This document shows positions 31,165 to 41,638 of a stretch of 53,142 nucleotides of DNA, piece by piece; position 1 is the stretch's first letter, and each line of letters opens with the position of its first letter. A model generated the notes under the pieces. It was not told the origin of the DNA. It ran no database searches and worked only from the letters and a program-made list of their open reading frames with translations. The stretch spans positions 1-53,142 of the forward strand of contig JAKLKC010000047.1 in NCBI GenBank assembly GCA_023150875.1, in the 5' to 3' direction. The translations under genes were made by a program, and so were the position numbers. The stretch comes from Myxococcota bacterium (GTDB lineage Bacteria > Myxococcota_A > UBA796 > UBA9615 > JAKLKC01).

Positions 31165-32007
31165 GTGCCACCCCCGCCCCACGCCGAGCGTCCCCCCGTC
31201 GACCTGCGCGCCCTGGAGGCCGCCCTGCGCGGCGCCGGCCGGATCGCCCTCGCCGGCTTCAGGCGGGTGGCCCCCGAGATCAAGGACGACGGGTCCGTCG
31301 TGACCCAGGCGGACCGGGACGCCGAGGACCACCTCCGGGCGGCGCTGGAGGCCCTGCTCCCCGGCGTGCCCTTCCTCGGGGAGGAGTCCCCGCCGCCCCC
31401 TCGGGACGACGGCTGGCTGTGGGCGGTGGACCCCATCGACGGGACCCAGGGGTACGCCACCGGGTTCTCTTACTTCTGCAACGTGATCGGGCTGATGCTG
31501 GGCGGCCGGCCCGTGCTGGGGGCGGTGCTCCTGCCGGCCCTGGGCCCCGCGGGGGACCTCTACCTGGGTGGCCAAGGGGTGCCCGCCACCCGCAACGGCG
31601 TGCCCATCGAGGTGGTGCGGCCCGACTCGAAGGTGGCCCCGGCCTTCTTCGCCCCATCGGACGTCCACCGCCGCAAGGGTTTCCGCTTTCCCGGGAAGAT
31701 CCGCTGCGTCGCCTCCACCGCCGCCCACGTCACCCTGGTCGCCGATGGCGGTGCCGTCGGCGCCCTGGTCACCTGGGCCTACCTCTGGGACGTCGCGGGC
31801 CCCCTGGCGATCCTCGAGGCGGCCGGGGGAGCCGCCTGCCACGACGACGGATCCCCCCTGGACCTCGCGGCGCTGCGGGGCGGGGCGCCCCTGCCACGTC
31901 CGGTGCTCGCCGGCCCCGCCTGGGCCCTGGACTCGCTGCGGGCGTCACTCGGGGACGTGACCCGGGGGGCGCCGCCTCAAGACGCGGGGGACGACGCCGA
32001 CCGGTAA
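31165..32007 (+). CDS. Inositol monophosphatase/CysQ-family phosphatase
   Basis: A 280-residue magnesium-dependent phosphatase of the FIG superfamily. The metal motifs are all present: 'GEES' (72-75), 'DPIDGT' (89-94, the DPxDGT box) and 'WDVAGP' (WDxAG) in the C-terminal half. Members hydrolyse inositol phosphates, histidinol phosphate, fructose bisphosphate or 3'-phosphoadenosine 5'-phosphate (PAP). Location near cysC suggests a CysQ-like role in removing PAP left after PAPS use, but the substrate cannot be read from these motifs. GTG 31165 is the first start, directly after a TACCCT box. The Thr-Gln-Gly-Tyr after DPIDGT, instead of the common Asn-Phe, is a mild variant. Confidence 0.87.
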   Translation: MPPPPHAERPPVDLRALEAALRGAGRIALAGFRRVAPEIKDDGSVVTQADRDAEDHLRAALEALLPGVPFLGEESPPPPRDDGWLWAVDPIDGTQGYATGFSYFCNVIGLMLGGRPVLGAVLLPALGPAGDLYLGGQGVPATRNGVPIEVVRPDSKVAPAFFAPSDVHRRKGFRFPGKIRCVASTAAHVTLVADGGAVGALVTWAYLWDVAGPLAILEAAGGAACHDDGSPLDLAALRGGAPLPRPVLAGPAWALDSLRASLGDVTRGAPPQDAGDDADR

Positions 32008-32043
32008 GGAGGGGGAGCAGGGGCGGGGGCTCCGGTCCTCGCG

Positions 32044-32238
32044 GTGATCCACTCCCTGAAGTCCGCCGCATCCACCCTCGGCATCGCCGCCGGGCTCGCG
32101 CTCGCCCTCGGGCAGGCGGGCTTGAACCCCACGGAGGGCCTCGCCCGCGCCCGGGCCATGGCGGCGGACCTCCAGCGGGCCATCGACACCGCCCACGCCC
32201 GCCTGGCGGCGGTGGACGTCGAGCCCCTCCCGCCCTGA
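32044..32238 (+). CDS. Small Hpt-like frame (possible truncated histidine phosphotransfer domain)
   Basis: A 64-residue frame from GTG 32044. It begins 'IHSLKSAASTLGIAAGLALA', which resembles the phosphohistidine helix of Hpt domains (consensus HxLKGxxxxLG), and continues as a helix-rich stretch ending 'DLQRAIDTAHARLAAVDV'. Usual Hpt domains are about 100 residues with two helices before the His; those are absent, because the frame is closed upstream by the TAA of the preceding gene. A strong AAGGAGG at 32006-32012 is 31 bases away from GTG, too far to serve it directly. It may be a gene remnant or a small genuine protein. Confidence 0.4.
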   Translation: MIHSLKSAASTLGIAAGLALALGQAGLNPTEGLARARAMAADLQRAIDTAHARLAAVDVEPLPP

Positions 32239-32299
32239 AGGCCCGGACCCACCCCTCGGCCAGACGCCCCGCACCTTGCGCGCCCCCACCCCCGCGGCC

Positions 32300-32305
32300 T
32301 ATCTT
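32300..32305 (+). promoter_or_regulatory. Candidate -10 box TATCTT upstream of carB
   Basis: TATCTT lies about 105 bases before the carB start, preceded by a C-rich stretch. The leader would be long enough to hold regulation, but no riboswitch or attenuator is recognised. Confidence 0.35.
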
Positions 32306-32410
32306 CCGCGCGGCCTCCCGGCGGCCCCCCGCGCCCTCCCGGGCCCCGCCGCCGGGAGGGGGAGCGCCCCGCTCCCCCGCCCTCCTGCCCTCCCCGGGGA
32401 GTGACCGCCC

Positions 32411-35710
<3,300 letters not shown>

Positions 35711-35824
35711 TCTCGGGGACGGGCGGCGGCGGCCCCCGGGGGACCGGGATGCTTGCTCGGCGCCCCACCCGGCGTTAGGCATTCCCTCGCAGACGGAAGG
35801 GCGCGCGGGCCGCCTCGGCCCTGC

Positions 35825-35830
35825 TATATT
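35825..35830 (+). promoter_or_regulatory. Extended -10 box TGCTATATT
   Basis: TATATT at 35825-35830, with TG at 35822-35823, forms an extended -10 for the radical SAM gene at 35863. A GGGAGA ribosome site lies just before the ATG. Confidence 0.5.
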
Positions 35831-35862
35831 CCGCCGGCCATCGATCCCCTCGGGAGAACCGA

Positions 35863-36984
35863 ATGCAGTACGCCTTCGAGAAGCGCATCTACGACGCCGT
35901 CCGGAACCGCCGGGTCAAGAGGATGGCGCACGGGATGGCGAAGGGCCTGGGCGCGAGGCACCTCTACATCCGGATGGACCTGAACAACTCCTGCAACCTC
36001 CGTTGCCGGATGTGCTTCCTGACCAAGCCGGAGATCTCGAAGCTGCCCAAGGAGGAGATGCCCACCTGGCTGCTGAACAAGATCGCCGCGGACCTGTTCC
36101 CGCGCACCAAGTACCTCTACCTGAGCTGCGTCTACGAGCCGCTGATCGCCAAGCAGTTCGACCGCGCCATCGAGTTGGCGCGGCGCTACGGCGTCACGCA
36201 CACCAGCGCCTACTCCAACGGCATGGAGCTGAGCGAGGAGAAGGCCCGCCGGATGATCGACGCCCAGATGGCGGAGATCAGCGTCAGCATCGACTCCCAC
36301 ACCGAGGAGCGGATGAAGTACTACCGCGGCGCCGACCTGCCGCGGATCACCCACAACATCCGCACCTTGAACGACCTCAAGCGGCGCGCCGGGAGCGCCC
36401 GGCCGGTGCTCCGCATCAACTTCACGATGATGCGGGGCAACGTGGAGGACATCCCGGGGGCCCTGCGCCTGGCCCGGGAGCTGGACGTGCGGATCGTCCA
36501 CCTGCGCCACGCCATCGACTTCGACTGCATGGAGGACTTCCAGCGGGAGAGCCTGCTCAACCACAAGGAGCTGGCGAACCGGATGCTGGACGAGGGGCGC
36601 GCCCTGGCGAAGGACCTGGGGATCTTCCTGGACGCCCCGCCGAACTTCGACATGTCGACGGAGGCGGACCGCAACGCCATGGAGTTCAAGCCGTCGATGA
36701 CCCAGAGCCAGTGCTTCTACCCCTGGTTCCTCCTGGTGGTCGACTGCCAGGGGCGGGTCCGGCCCTGCTCCTACTGGCGGGACGGGTTCCTGGGCAACCT
36801 CCAGCAGAGCACCTTCGACGAGATCTACGAGAAGCAGTACCGGCCCCTCCAGGAGCGCCTGCTCTCGGGGGACCTGCCCGCCTCCTGCCAGACCTGCCCG
36901 CCCTGCGGCGGCGACAAGGCCGTCGACCGGGGCACGAACCGGGTCGACCAGTGGCAGGAGAAGGAGCCCATCATCGTGTTCTGA
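35863..36984 (+). CDS. Radical SAM/SPASM-type enzyme
   Basis: A 373-residue cytoplasmic protein with the radical SAM cluster motif CX3CX2C (Cys44, Cys48, Cys51, in 'SCNLRCRMC') and typical strand 'EISVSIDSHTEERMKYYRG'. The C-terminal region has a SPASM-like auxiliary cluster set: 'CFYPWFLLVVDCQGRVRPCS', then 'GNLQQSTFDEIYEK' and 'LPASCQTCPPCGG'. SPASM enzymes modify peptides, proteins or small molecules, and some are partners in cofactor or lipid-sugar assembly. No precursor peptide or transporter is adjacent, so the substrate is unknown. The start ATG 35863 follows GGGAGA. It is a single-gene unit with an extended -10 promoter, convergent with the acyltransferase gene. Confidence 0.88.
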   Translation: MQYAFEKRIYDAVRNRRVKRMAHGMAKGLGARHLYIRMDLNNSCNLRCRMCFLTKPEISKLPKEEMPTWLLNKIAADLFPRTKYLYLSCVYEPLIAKQFDRAIELARRYGVTHTSAYSNGMELSEEKARRMIDAQMAEISVSIDSHTEERMKYYRGADLPRITHNIRTLNDLKRRAGSARPVLRINFTMMRGNVEDIPGALRLARELDVRIVHLRHAIDFDCMEDFQRESLLNHKELANRMLDEGRALAKDLGIFLDAPPNFDMSTEADRNAMEFKPSMTQSQCFYPWFLLVVDCQGRVRPCSYWRDGFLGNLQQSTFDEIYEKQYRPLQERLLSGDLPASCQTCPPCGGDKAVDRGTNRVDQWQEKEPIIVF

Positions 36985-37010
36985 CGCTCCTCGGGCCGTC
37001 CTCTGAAGGT

Positions 37011-37136
37011 CGGGCGCGTGCCCGTGCCCGAGCCCGTGCCCGTGCCCGAGGGCTGGTGGGCGACGGCACCTCCATCGGATGCCGCAGCCGGGAACGGGCA
37101 CGGGCACCGGCCTTCGGCCTGGGCTCGGGCTCGAAG
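37011..37136. repeat. Dispersed hexamer-arm repeat, copy A
   Basis: Left arm of CCCGTG/CCCGAG hexamers, a unique middle, then a right arm AACGGGCACGGGCACCGG, a GGCCTTCGGCC hairpin and GGGCTCGGGCTCGAAG. The arms are complementary, so it can fold back on itself. It lies between convergent genes and is clearly homologous to copy B. Confidence 0.75.
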
Positions 37137-37153
37137 AGACGCCACGGGTCGGG

Positions 37154-38293
37154 CTACGGACCCTCGGTCGGGTAGTCGTCGAAGAAGGGCATGCCGTCGG
37201 TCCCTCGGGAGCGGCGGCGGTGGCGCAGGAAGTACACGTAGTGATCCGGGTGCAGGCGCACCTGCTCCTCCAGGATCCCCATGTACCGCTGGGTGTTGCG
37301 CTGGAGGTCCGCCTCGCGGTCCCGGGTGCGGTCCATCGGCATCTCCGGAGCGATCGCCATGCGGTGGCGGCCCCGGGGGAGGCGGTGGACGAAGGCGGGG
37401 AGGACCGGAGCGCCGGTCTTGGCCGCCAGGGACATGGGGGTCGCGGCGACGTTGCACGCGCGGCCGAGGAACTGGACCCGCGTCCAGCGGTTGCCCCCGC
37501 CCCCGTCGATGGCGAGGCAGAGCACCTCGCCCCTCTCCAGGCACTCGAAGGCCGGCCGCATGAAGCCGAAGACCGAGATGTGCCGAGCCGGGAGCTTCTG
37601 CTCCAGGTCCCAGATCAGCCGCCACTTCGCCTCCTGGAGGGGAGGGGTGCGGGCGCCGAGGATCTCGGCCCACGCCAGGGGGGAGGCGCTGAGCTGGTTC
37701 ATGGGGTAGCCCCGGTGTCCCAGGGCCGCCATGGTGAGCTGGTTCATGCCGAAGTGGCCGATCAGCACGATGGCGCCCCGGCCCCGGGCCAGGGCCGCGT
37801 CCAGGCGGTCCCGGCCCTCCAAATCGATGTACCCGTCGATGTTCTGGGGCCCGAGATGCGGGTACAGGTTGGTCTCCAGGTCCCCCAGCCAGAAGTTCTT
37901 GAAGGCCCGGGCGACGATCCGGTCGGCGGGCTCGGGCAGGGGATCCCCGCCGTAGCTCCGGCGCAGCTCGTCCCGCATCACCCCGGCCTCACGCCCCAGG
38001 ACCCTCAGGCTGACCTCGCCCAGGGCGGCGCCCAGCCCGTCCCGGGCGGTGGGGGGCACATAGGGGATGGCCGTCTTCATCACCCGCATCAGGGCGTAGG
38101 AGGCGGCGTCCTTCAGCATCTGGCGGGGGGGAGGCAGCTCCCGCTGGCCGGCGGCGCGCTCCTCGGCCCCCCGGGAGGCCATCGCCCGGTGGTCCATGAC
38201 CTTCCTGGCGGTGCGGGCGGCGGACTCCGACCGGACCGTCGTGTCGGCCGCCGCCGTCGGGGACTCTGGAGCGGGAGGGAGGGAAGGGTCCAT
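37154..38293 (-). CDS. LpxL/HtrB-like lysophospholipid acyltransferase family protein
   Basis: A 379-residue protein from ATG 38293. Its core (about 90-360) is of the LpxL/HtrB/MsbB type, which add secondary acyl chains to lipid A or related lipids at the inner membrane. 'GAIVLIGHFGMNQLTMAALG' (about 173-192) is the catalytic HX4(D/E) loop, but the acid position is Gln185 rather than Glu or Asp. 'AIDGGGGNRWTRVQFLGRAC' fits the second acyl-donor motif, and 'PRGRHRMAIAPEM' and 'HPDHYVYFLRHRR' fit the end of the family. The Gln may mean a different acceptor, altered chemistry or loss of activity. The N-terminal 60 residues are unique and Ala/Arg-rich. It has its own TATCTT box upstream. Confidence 0.82.
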   Translation of the reverse strand: MDPSLPPAPESPTAAADTTVRSESAARTARKVMDHRAMASRGAEERAAGQRELPPPRQMLKDAASYALMRVMKTAIPYVPPTARDGLGAALGEVSLRVLGREAGVMRDELRRSYGGDPLPEPADRIVARAFKNFWLGDLETNLYPHLGPQNIDGYIDLEGRDRLDAALARGRGAIVLIGHFGMNQLTMAALGHRGYPMNQLSASPLAWAEILGARTPPLQEAKWRLIWDLEQKLPARHISVFGFMRPAFECLERGEVLCLAIDGGGGNRWTRVQFLGRACNVAATPMSLAAKTGAPVLPAFVHRLPRGRHRMAIAPEMPMDRTRDREADLQRNTQRYMGILEEQVRLHPDHYVYFLRHRRRSRGTDGMPFFDDYPTEGP

Positions 38294-38354
38294 GGGCACC
38301 ACTGCGTTCCCCGCGGCGTCCCCGGTTCGTCCTGGGGGGCTCCGGGGCGGCGAG

Positions 38355-38360
38355 AAGATA
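38355..38360 (-). promoter_or_regulatory. Candidate -10 box TATCTT
   Basis: On the minus strand, GCTATCTT lies about 62 bases before ATG 38293 of the acyltransferase gene. Confidence 0.35.
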
Positions 38361-38405
38361 GCCGCCCCTCCATCGGCCGCGCAATCCACGCGCTGAAGGG
38401 CGAGA

Positions 38406-39368
38406 TCAGGGGGCCGGCGGCGGGGGGGCGAGGGGCCCAGGAGCGCCCTCGGCCGGGGCGTCCCGGGCGGGCCGCGGGGCGGTGAGTCCCTCCATGCGGC
38501 GGACGAGGCGCTCCCGGACCCGGGCCTCCCGGGCCAGCACCGCGTGGGAGATGGCGACGAAGACCCCCGAGACCGGGAAGCACACCAGGGAGAGGAGCAC
38601 GACCAGGAGGACGCCGGGCCGGTTGTCCTCCCAGCCCAGCAGGGCCGAGAGGGCGGCCAGCGCCGCCAGCGCCGGGAGGGCAAGGTCCAGGGAGCCGATC
38701 CCGGCGGCCACGTAGAGGGCGGCGGTCGCGCCCAGGGAGGCGACGGCCGCCGCCCCGTGGGAGACCGAGGACAGCGGACGTCGGCGGGGGGTGCGGGACA
38801 TCCCGGGTGCTTGTAGCGCCGGGCCCGCCTCCCCGCAAGCGCGCGGCGCGATCGACCGACGGGGATGGCGGAGCGGAGCGGGGCGGAGGCGGCGGCCGGG
38901 GCCCGAACAGGCGTCCACGCGGCTGGGCTTCGTCAGGATGAACCAGGCGCCGTAGGCCATGAGGGCGGCGGCAGCGGCGATGGAATACCAGGGCGCGCGG
39001 GACAGGAGGATCAAGCCCGCGAGGCTCGCCGCCATCGTCGACACCGCCGCCACCTTGGCTCCCGGCGGGATCACCCGGTGCTGGTCCCAGAGGCGCAGGC
39101 GCGGCCCGAACCGCGGATGGTGGTAGAGCCAATCGTGGAAGCGGCGGGAACTCCGGGCGAAGGCCCACAGCGCCAGCAGGAGGAAGGGGGTGGTGGGGAG
39201 CACCGGGAGCGCGAGCCCCAGGAGCCCCAGCCCGACGCAGGTCCCACCCAGCGCCAGCAGCAGGAGGCGGCGGCCGCCCCGGGCGGGGTCTTCGGGCGAC
39301 CTCGCTCGTCCGGCCTCGGGGTCCAGGCCCCTCGCCGGCCCGCCAACGGAGGGAGGGAGCCTCCTCAC
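38406..39368 (-). CDS. DUF454 (YbaN-like) membrane protein joined in frame to a second membrane segment
   Basis: A 320-residue frame from GTG 39368, which overlaps the histidine kinase stop (GTGA). Residues about 25-150 are a DUF454 inner-membrane domain: 'VGLGLLGLALPVLPTTPFLL', 'WAFARSSRRFHDWLYHHPRF', 'VIPPGAKVAA', 'AYGAWFILTKPS'. About 35 residues of Arg/Pro-rich text follow without any stop. Then comes ATG 38801 and a 131-residue segment with about three helices ('AAVASLGATAALYVAAGIG', 'LALPALAALAALSALLGW', 'LLVVLLSLVCFPVSGVFVAI'). The linker looks like translated non-coding sequence, so two genes may have fused, or the second may be initiated separately at 38801. Function of both parts is unknown. 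Confidence 0.7.
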   Translation of the reverse strand: MRRLPPSVGGPARGLDPEAGRARSPEDPARGGRRLLLLALGGTCVGLGLLGLALPVLPTTPFLLLALWAFARSSRRFHDWLYHHPRFGPRLRLWDQHRVIPPGAKVAAVSTMAASLAGLILLSRAPWYSIAAAAALMAYGAWFILTKPSRVDACSGPGRRLRPAPLRHPRRSIAPRACGEAGPALQAPGMSRTPRRRPLSSVSHGAAAVASLGATAALYVAAGIGSLDLALPALAALAALSALLGWEDNRPGVLLVVLLSLVCFPVSGVFVAISHAVLAREARVRERLVRRMEGLTAPRPARDAPAEGAPGPLAPPPPAP

Positions 39369-41308
39369 CCGGCCACCGGCAGGTCCACCGTGAACGTCGT
39401 CCCGCGGCCGGGCTCGCTGTCGCAGCGGATCGTCCCGCCGTGTTCCACCACGATCTGGTGGGTGATGGGCAGGCCCAGCCCGGTCCCCGATGCCTTGGTG
39501 GAGTAGAAGGGGTCGAAGATCCGGGCCAGGCGCTCGGGCTCGATGCCCGGGCCGTCGTCGGCCACCGTCACCCGGACGGTGCCCGCCCCGTGCCCTCGGA
39601 CCGAGACGCCCACGGTCCCCCCCGCCCCGGGTTCCAGGGCCTCGGCGGCGTTCCGCACCAGGTTCAGCAGGGCCTGCCGGAGCTGGCCCGCGTCCGCGAG
39701 GACCGGGGGGAGGCCCGGGGCGACGTGGAGGTCCACCTTCGCCCCCTTCGACTCCCACTCGTGCCGGTGGAAGCCGACGAGGGAGGCCGCCAGCTCCCCC
39801 ACGTCCTCGGGCTGGAGGTGGGGGCTGGGGAGCCGGGCGAGGGTGAGGTAGGTCTCGGCCACCTCGTTGAGCCGGTCGATCTCCCTGCGGACCGACCGGA
39901 GGATCCCCCGCGCCTCGCCGGGGCCGGGGGCGAGGAGGGAGGCGACCTCGTCCTCCAGCATCTCGACGTTGAGGGCGAGGGCGTTGAGGGGATTGCGGAT
40001 CTCGTGGGTGACCTGGGCGCTCATGCGGCCGATGGCGGCCAGGCGCTCGGCCTGGATCACCCGCTCCTTGGCCCGGGCCGCCAGGGTGGCGTCGTCGGCG
40101 ATGAGGATCACCCCCCGGTGGGACCCGTCGTCCCCCCTCAGGGGCACCAGCGCGGCGTCCAGGACCCGGCGGGCGCCGTCCGCCGGCCGGAGGTGGTCCA
40201 GCCCCAACACCCGTTCGGAGCCGTGCTCCCGGGCGGCCCGGGCGGCGGCCTTCCGCAGCGCGTCGGGCAGGGCCACGGCGCCGGCGCCGAACAGGTCCTC
40301 GGCGGCGGGGTTCACGGTGACCACCCGTCCGCCGGGATCCCACACCACCAGGGCCTGGCCCATGGACCGGATGATGCGTTCGTGGTGCAGCCGCAGGCGG
40401 TCGAGGTCGGCGATGGTGAGGCGGAGGTCGTCGTCCCTCGCCTTGAGGGAGCGGGCCATCTCCTCGAAGCGCGCCGCGAGCCGGCCGATCTCGTCCCCGG
40501 TGCGGATGTCCAGGCGCAGGTCGAACTCCCCCCGGGCCACCTGCTCGACGCCCAGGGCGAGGCGGTCCACGGGCTTGAGGGTGAAGTGGGCCAGGGTCAT
40601 CATCAGGGCGCCGAAGGCCACGGAGAGGCCGGCGAGCATCCCCGCGACCCGGGTGGCGCCGGCGTGGGCGGCGCGGCTGGCGTCGAGTCCGTCCTCGACG
40701 AGGTCCTGGAGGTCCTTGCCGAGCTGGTCGATGGCCCGGGACAGGTCGGCGCGCCGCTGCCGTAGGGGCGGGACGAGGGCGTCGGCGGCGGCGAAGTCCC
40801 GGCGCTCGACGGCCTGCCCGAGGACCTCCTGGTCCCCCTGGTAGGAGTCCAGGTGGGCCAGGGCGGCGTCGACTCCGTCCAGGACCGCCCGGAGCGGTGG
40901 TGGCCCCCGCCGGTGAAGGATCGACTCCACTTCCCTCGCGCGGCGCCGCGCGTCCTCGAGGAGCCGCCGCTTCTGGTCCAGGTACAGCCGGTCCAGGTTC
41001 GGCCGGTACCGCCGCCAGTCGGGGGTGTCCTTCTCGAGCTCGTAGCCCAGGGGGAAGGCGTTGACCTGCGCGACGTCCTGCCACAGGCGGAAGTATCCGT
41101 GGCGCACGACGGCGAGGTCCCGGTCGGTCTCGGCCATCTTCACGTAGACGGAGGCCAACACGAGGAAGGGCACCACCACCAACCCAAGGTAACCACTCAG
41201 GATCTTGGCGCGGAGGGAGACGCCCCGGCGGGGCCGGCGCGGAGGGGGCGAGGCGGCGGGGACGGCCGGTCGGGGCGGAGCGGGTCGGGGGAGGGGAGGG
41301 GAGGCCAA
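39365..41308 (-). CDS. Membrane sensor histidine kinase (HAMP-PAS-HisKA-HATPase)
   Basis: A 647-residue protein from TTG 41308, placed 7 bases after GGAG and 22 bases after a TATACT box. The order is TM1 (about 36-56), a periplasmic helical sensor region (57-220), TM2 (221-242), HAMP (243-295) and PAS (about 305-410, 'GQALVVWDPGGRVVTVNPAA'). HisKA follows with phosphoacceptor His435 in 'THEIRNPLNAL', then HATPase_c with N-box 'LLNLVRNAAEAL' (Asn553), 'DDGPGIEP' and 'GTGLGLPI'. It is a complete, active-looking kinase of the NtrB/AtoS style. No response regulator is near, so it is an orphan. It is coupled to the DUF454 gene downstream. Confidence 0.92.
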   Translation of the reverse strand: MASPPLPRPAPPRPAVPAASPPPRRPRRGVSLRAKILSGYLGLVVVPFLVLASVYVKMAETDRDLAVVRHGYFRLWQDVAQVNAFPLGYELEKDTPDWRRYRPNLDRLYLDQKRRLLEDARRRAREVESILHRRGPPPLRAVLDGVDAALAHLDSYQGDQEVLGQAVERRDFAAADALVPPLRQRRADLSRAIDQLGKDLQDLVEDGLDASRAAHAGATRVAGMLAGLSVAFGALMMTLAHFTLKPVDRLALGVEQVARGEFDLRLDIRTGDEIGRLAARFEEMARSLKARDDDLRLTIADLDRLRLHHERIIRSMGQALVVWDPGGRVVTVNPAAEDLFGAGAVALPDALRKAAARAAREHGSERVLGLDHLRPADGARRVLDAALVPLRGDDGSHRGVILIADDATLAARAKERVIQAERLAAIGRMSAQVTHEIRNPLNALALNVEMLEDEVASLLAPGPGEARGILRSVRREIDRLNEVAETYLTLARLPSPHLQPEDVGELAASLVGFHRHEWESKGAKVDLHVAPGLPPVLADAGQLRQALLNLVRNAAEALEPGAGGTVGVSVRGHGAGTVRVTVADDGPGIEPERLARIFDPFYSTKASGTGLGLPITHQIVVEHGGTIRCDSEPGRGTTFTVDLPVAG

Positions 41309-41330
41309 CGGGGTCTCCGGGGGCCCGGGG

Positions 41331-41336
41331 AGTATA
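41331..41336 (-). promoter_or_regulatory. Candidate -10 box TATACT for the histidine kinase
   Basis: On the minus strand, TATACT lies 22 bases before TTG 41308. The same hexamer serves the divergent HEAT gene, with repeat copy B in between. Confidence 0.5.
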
Positions 41337-41390
41337 CCCACGGGACCCACCCAGGGTGGCCCGGGGCCCCACCATCGTCGTCGCCCCACC

Positions 41391-41510
41391 GAGCCCGTGC
41401 CCGTGCCCGCGCCCGCGCCCGAACCGTGGCGGGCAACGGCACCGCGGTCGGACGCCCCAGCCGGGCGCGGGCACGGGCACCGGCCTTCGGCCTGGGCTCG
41501 GGCACGAAGG
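41391..41510. repeat. Dispersed hexamer-arm repeat, copy B
   Basis: It closely matches copy A: a left arm CCCGTGCCCGTGCCCG, a homologous middle (GCGGGCAACGGCACC, GACGCCCCAGCCGGG) and a right arm GGGCACGGGCACCGG, the GGCCTTCGGCC hairpin and GGGCTCGGGCACGAAG. It lies in the divergent gap between the histidine kinase and HEAT genes, so it is not tied to gene ends. Confidence 0.75.
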
Positions 41511-41624
41511 GAACCCGTCCGGTTCCGCTCCGGGAGCTTCGCTCTTCGGCTCCCAGCCCAAGGGAGATCAGGTCGTCTTCGACGGCGGCCTGAAGGGTCC
41601 CCGGAGGGCCGGCTCCCGGCCGCG

Positions 41625-41630
41625 TATACT
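41625..41630 (+). promoter_or_regulatory. Candidate -10 box TATACT, leaderless
   Basis: TATACT ends 9 bases before ATG 41639, so the transcript would start 1-3 bases before the start codon. There is no Shine-Dalgarno. Leaderless translation is the simplest reading. Confidence 0.5.
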
Positions 41631-41638
41631 GGGCCGGC

